Position numbers and translations under genes: made by a program. Shown here in pieces: positions 5,636-6,525 of a DNA stretch of 6,525 nucleotides. The DNA comes from Bacteroidota bacterium (GTDB lineage: Bacteria > Bacteroidota > Ignavibacteria > Ignavibacteriales > Melioribacteraceae). The notes under the pieces were generated by a model. It saw nothing but the letters and a program-made list of their open reading frames with translations. It ran no database searches and was not told the DNA's origin. The DNA is taken from NCBI GenBank assembly GCA_021786655.1, contig JAJYMU010000333.1, forward strand, positions 1-6,525, given 5' to 3'. Position 1 is the first letter of the stretch, and each line of letters begins with the position of its first letter.

Positions 5636-6525
5636 ATGGGATTAGATTCACGAGATTATTATAAACCGTCCGGATACGGCGGATTTAGTTTTTTTCCGCC
5701 GGTGCTGAAGAATTTGATAATAGCAAATGTGGTGGTCTTTTTCATCCAAATGATTTTTGGGAACATCCTCATAAATGGCATTCCGGGTGACAGGTGGATG
5801 GACTATTTTTTTGCTCTCAATCCTCTTGGCGAGAAATACAATTTTCAAATCTGGCAGTTGTTCACCTACCAGTTTATGCACGGAAGCTTTACTCATATCT
5901 TGTTCAATATGTTTGTGCTTTGGATGTTCGGAATGGAAATTGAAAACGTGATGGGTTCAAGAAAGTTTTTGCTTTTCTACCTCGCGTGCGGTCTAGGTGC
6001 AGGAATTGCACAAACATTAATTCCGCCGCTTTTATCACAAGAATTAGCTCCAACTATCGGTGCTTCCGGCGCTGTCTTTGGCGTAATGATCGCTTTCGCA
6101 ATGTTCTTCCCCGACCGTTACATATTTCTCTATTTCTTGATACCGATTAAAGCGAAATACTTAATCACTATTATGGTGATCTTCGAATTCATGTCGGTCG
6201 GTAACCAAAGCGTGATAGCGCATATGGCTCATGCGGGTGGAGCTTTAACCGGATTTTTATTTATTCTTCTCGACCGCCGTGGTGAATTCAGTGGAAGAAG
6301 AATCTTAAATTCGTTCAAAAAACCAAAAGACGTTTTTTCTTCCGGCAAATTCGGTCGGACATTTCGGAAAACCGTTAAGAAAGATGATGTTGAAGACGCC
6401 AAATTTTACGATATCAACGACAACTCGAAAAAAGATGATTCGGTTTCACAGGAAGAGATCGACAGAATTTTGGATAAAATAAGCCAAAGCGGATATCAAA
6501 ACTTAACCGACCGTGAAAATCGGAA
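5636..6525 (+). CDS. Rhomboid-family intramembrane serine protease (partial, C-terminus off right edge)
   Basis: Rhomboids cleave transmembrane substrates inside the inner membrane with a Ser-His dyad. The frame is open for 296 codons to the right edge. An in-frame TAA immediately precedes the ATG at 5636, so no longer start is possible; GGAAAG (5627-5632) is a close but modest ribosome site. Hydrophobic segments lie at about 23-46, 86-102, 111-133, 143-158, 162-186 and 194-213, consistent with a six-helix core. Motif HGSFTHILFN (82-91) supplies the conserved His and oxyanion Asn91, GASGAVFG (142-149) the nucleophile Ser144, and AHAGGALTG (198-206) the base His199, so it appears active. After the core, about 80 charged residues form a cytosolic tail. 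Its end (EEIDRILDKISQSGYQNLTD) resembles a short C-terminal domain common on Bacteroidota rhomboids (DUF6576-like, from memory). Only a few residues are probably missing. Substrate unknown. Confidence 0.92.
   Translation, partial: MGLDSRDYYKPSGYGGFSFFPPVLKNLIIANVVVFFIQMIFGNILINGIPGDRWMDYFFALNPLGEKYNFQIWQLFTYQFMHGSFTHILFNMFVLWMFGMEIENVMGSRKFLLFYLACGLGAGIAQTLIPPLLSQELAPTIGASGAVFGVMIAFAMFFPDRYIFLYFLIPIKAKYLITIMVIFEFMSVGNQSVIAHMAHAGGALTGFLFILLDRRGEFSGRRILNSFKKPKDVFSSGKFGRTFRKTVKKDDVEDAKFYDINDNSKKDDSVSQEEIDRILDKISQSGYQNLTDRENR

Noticed and set aside
5648..5896. 82-codon minus-strand open frame opposite the rhomboid gene
   Set aside because: It overlaps the conserved rhomboid N-terminus on the other strand and has no independent support.

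Overview
The window is an AT-rich bacterial chromosomal segment, most likely from the Bacteroidota/Ignavibacteriota (FCB) side of the tree. Three signals point there. The left-edge gene looks like PorZ of the type IX secretion system and has a signal peptide with Gln just after the predicted cleavage site. Two upstream regions carry the -7 element TATATTTG, matching the Bacteroidota promoter form TAnnTTTG. The housekeeping genes are also compatible. A species cannot be named from the sequence alone.

Layout: (1) 1-1060, minus strand: N-terminal 353 codons of a secreted beta-propeller protein (PorZ-like), running off the left edge, with its own promoter. (2) 1061-1358: a 298-base non-coding stretch holding that promoter, an AT-rich inverted repeat and an apparent C-terminal remnant of an SGNH/GDSL hydrolase. 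(3) 1359-2878, minus strand: a tight two-gene unit, a Crp/Fnr-family regulator followed after 2 bases by a PHP-domain phosphoesterase. (4) 2879-3065: a divergent control region with promoters facing both ways and several TGACA/TGTCA inverted repeats. (5) 3066-5406, plus strand: glyceraldehyde-3-phosphate dehydrogenase and phosphoglycerate kinase, separated by a strong intrinsic terminator. (6) 5407-5635: a 229-base intergenic stretch dominated by a nested, roughly 150-base palindromic element. (7) 5636-6525, plus strand: a rhomboid intramembrane serine protease with a charged C-terminal tail, cut by the right edge.

GapA and Pgk catalyse consecutive steps of lower glycolysis/gluconeogenesis. 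The terminator between them suggests pgk is made at a reduced level by read-through, since no clear separate pgk promoter is visible. The cNMP-binding regulator is transcribed divergently from gapA and shares its control region, so it may control this locus, but I see no complete Crp-type operator. The flanking PorZ-like and rhomboid genes concern the cell envelope and have no evident tie to glycolysis. I see no CRISPR array, tRNA, rRNA, transposase or phage gene. Most of the window is ordinary core genome; the points worth a second look are the intergenic features and the SGNH remnant.
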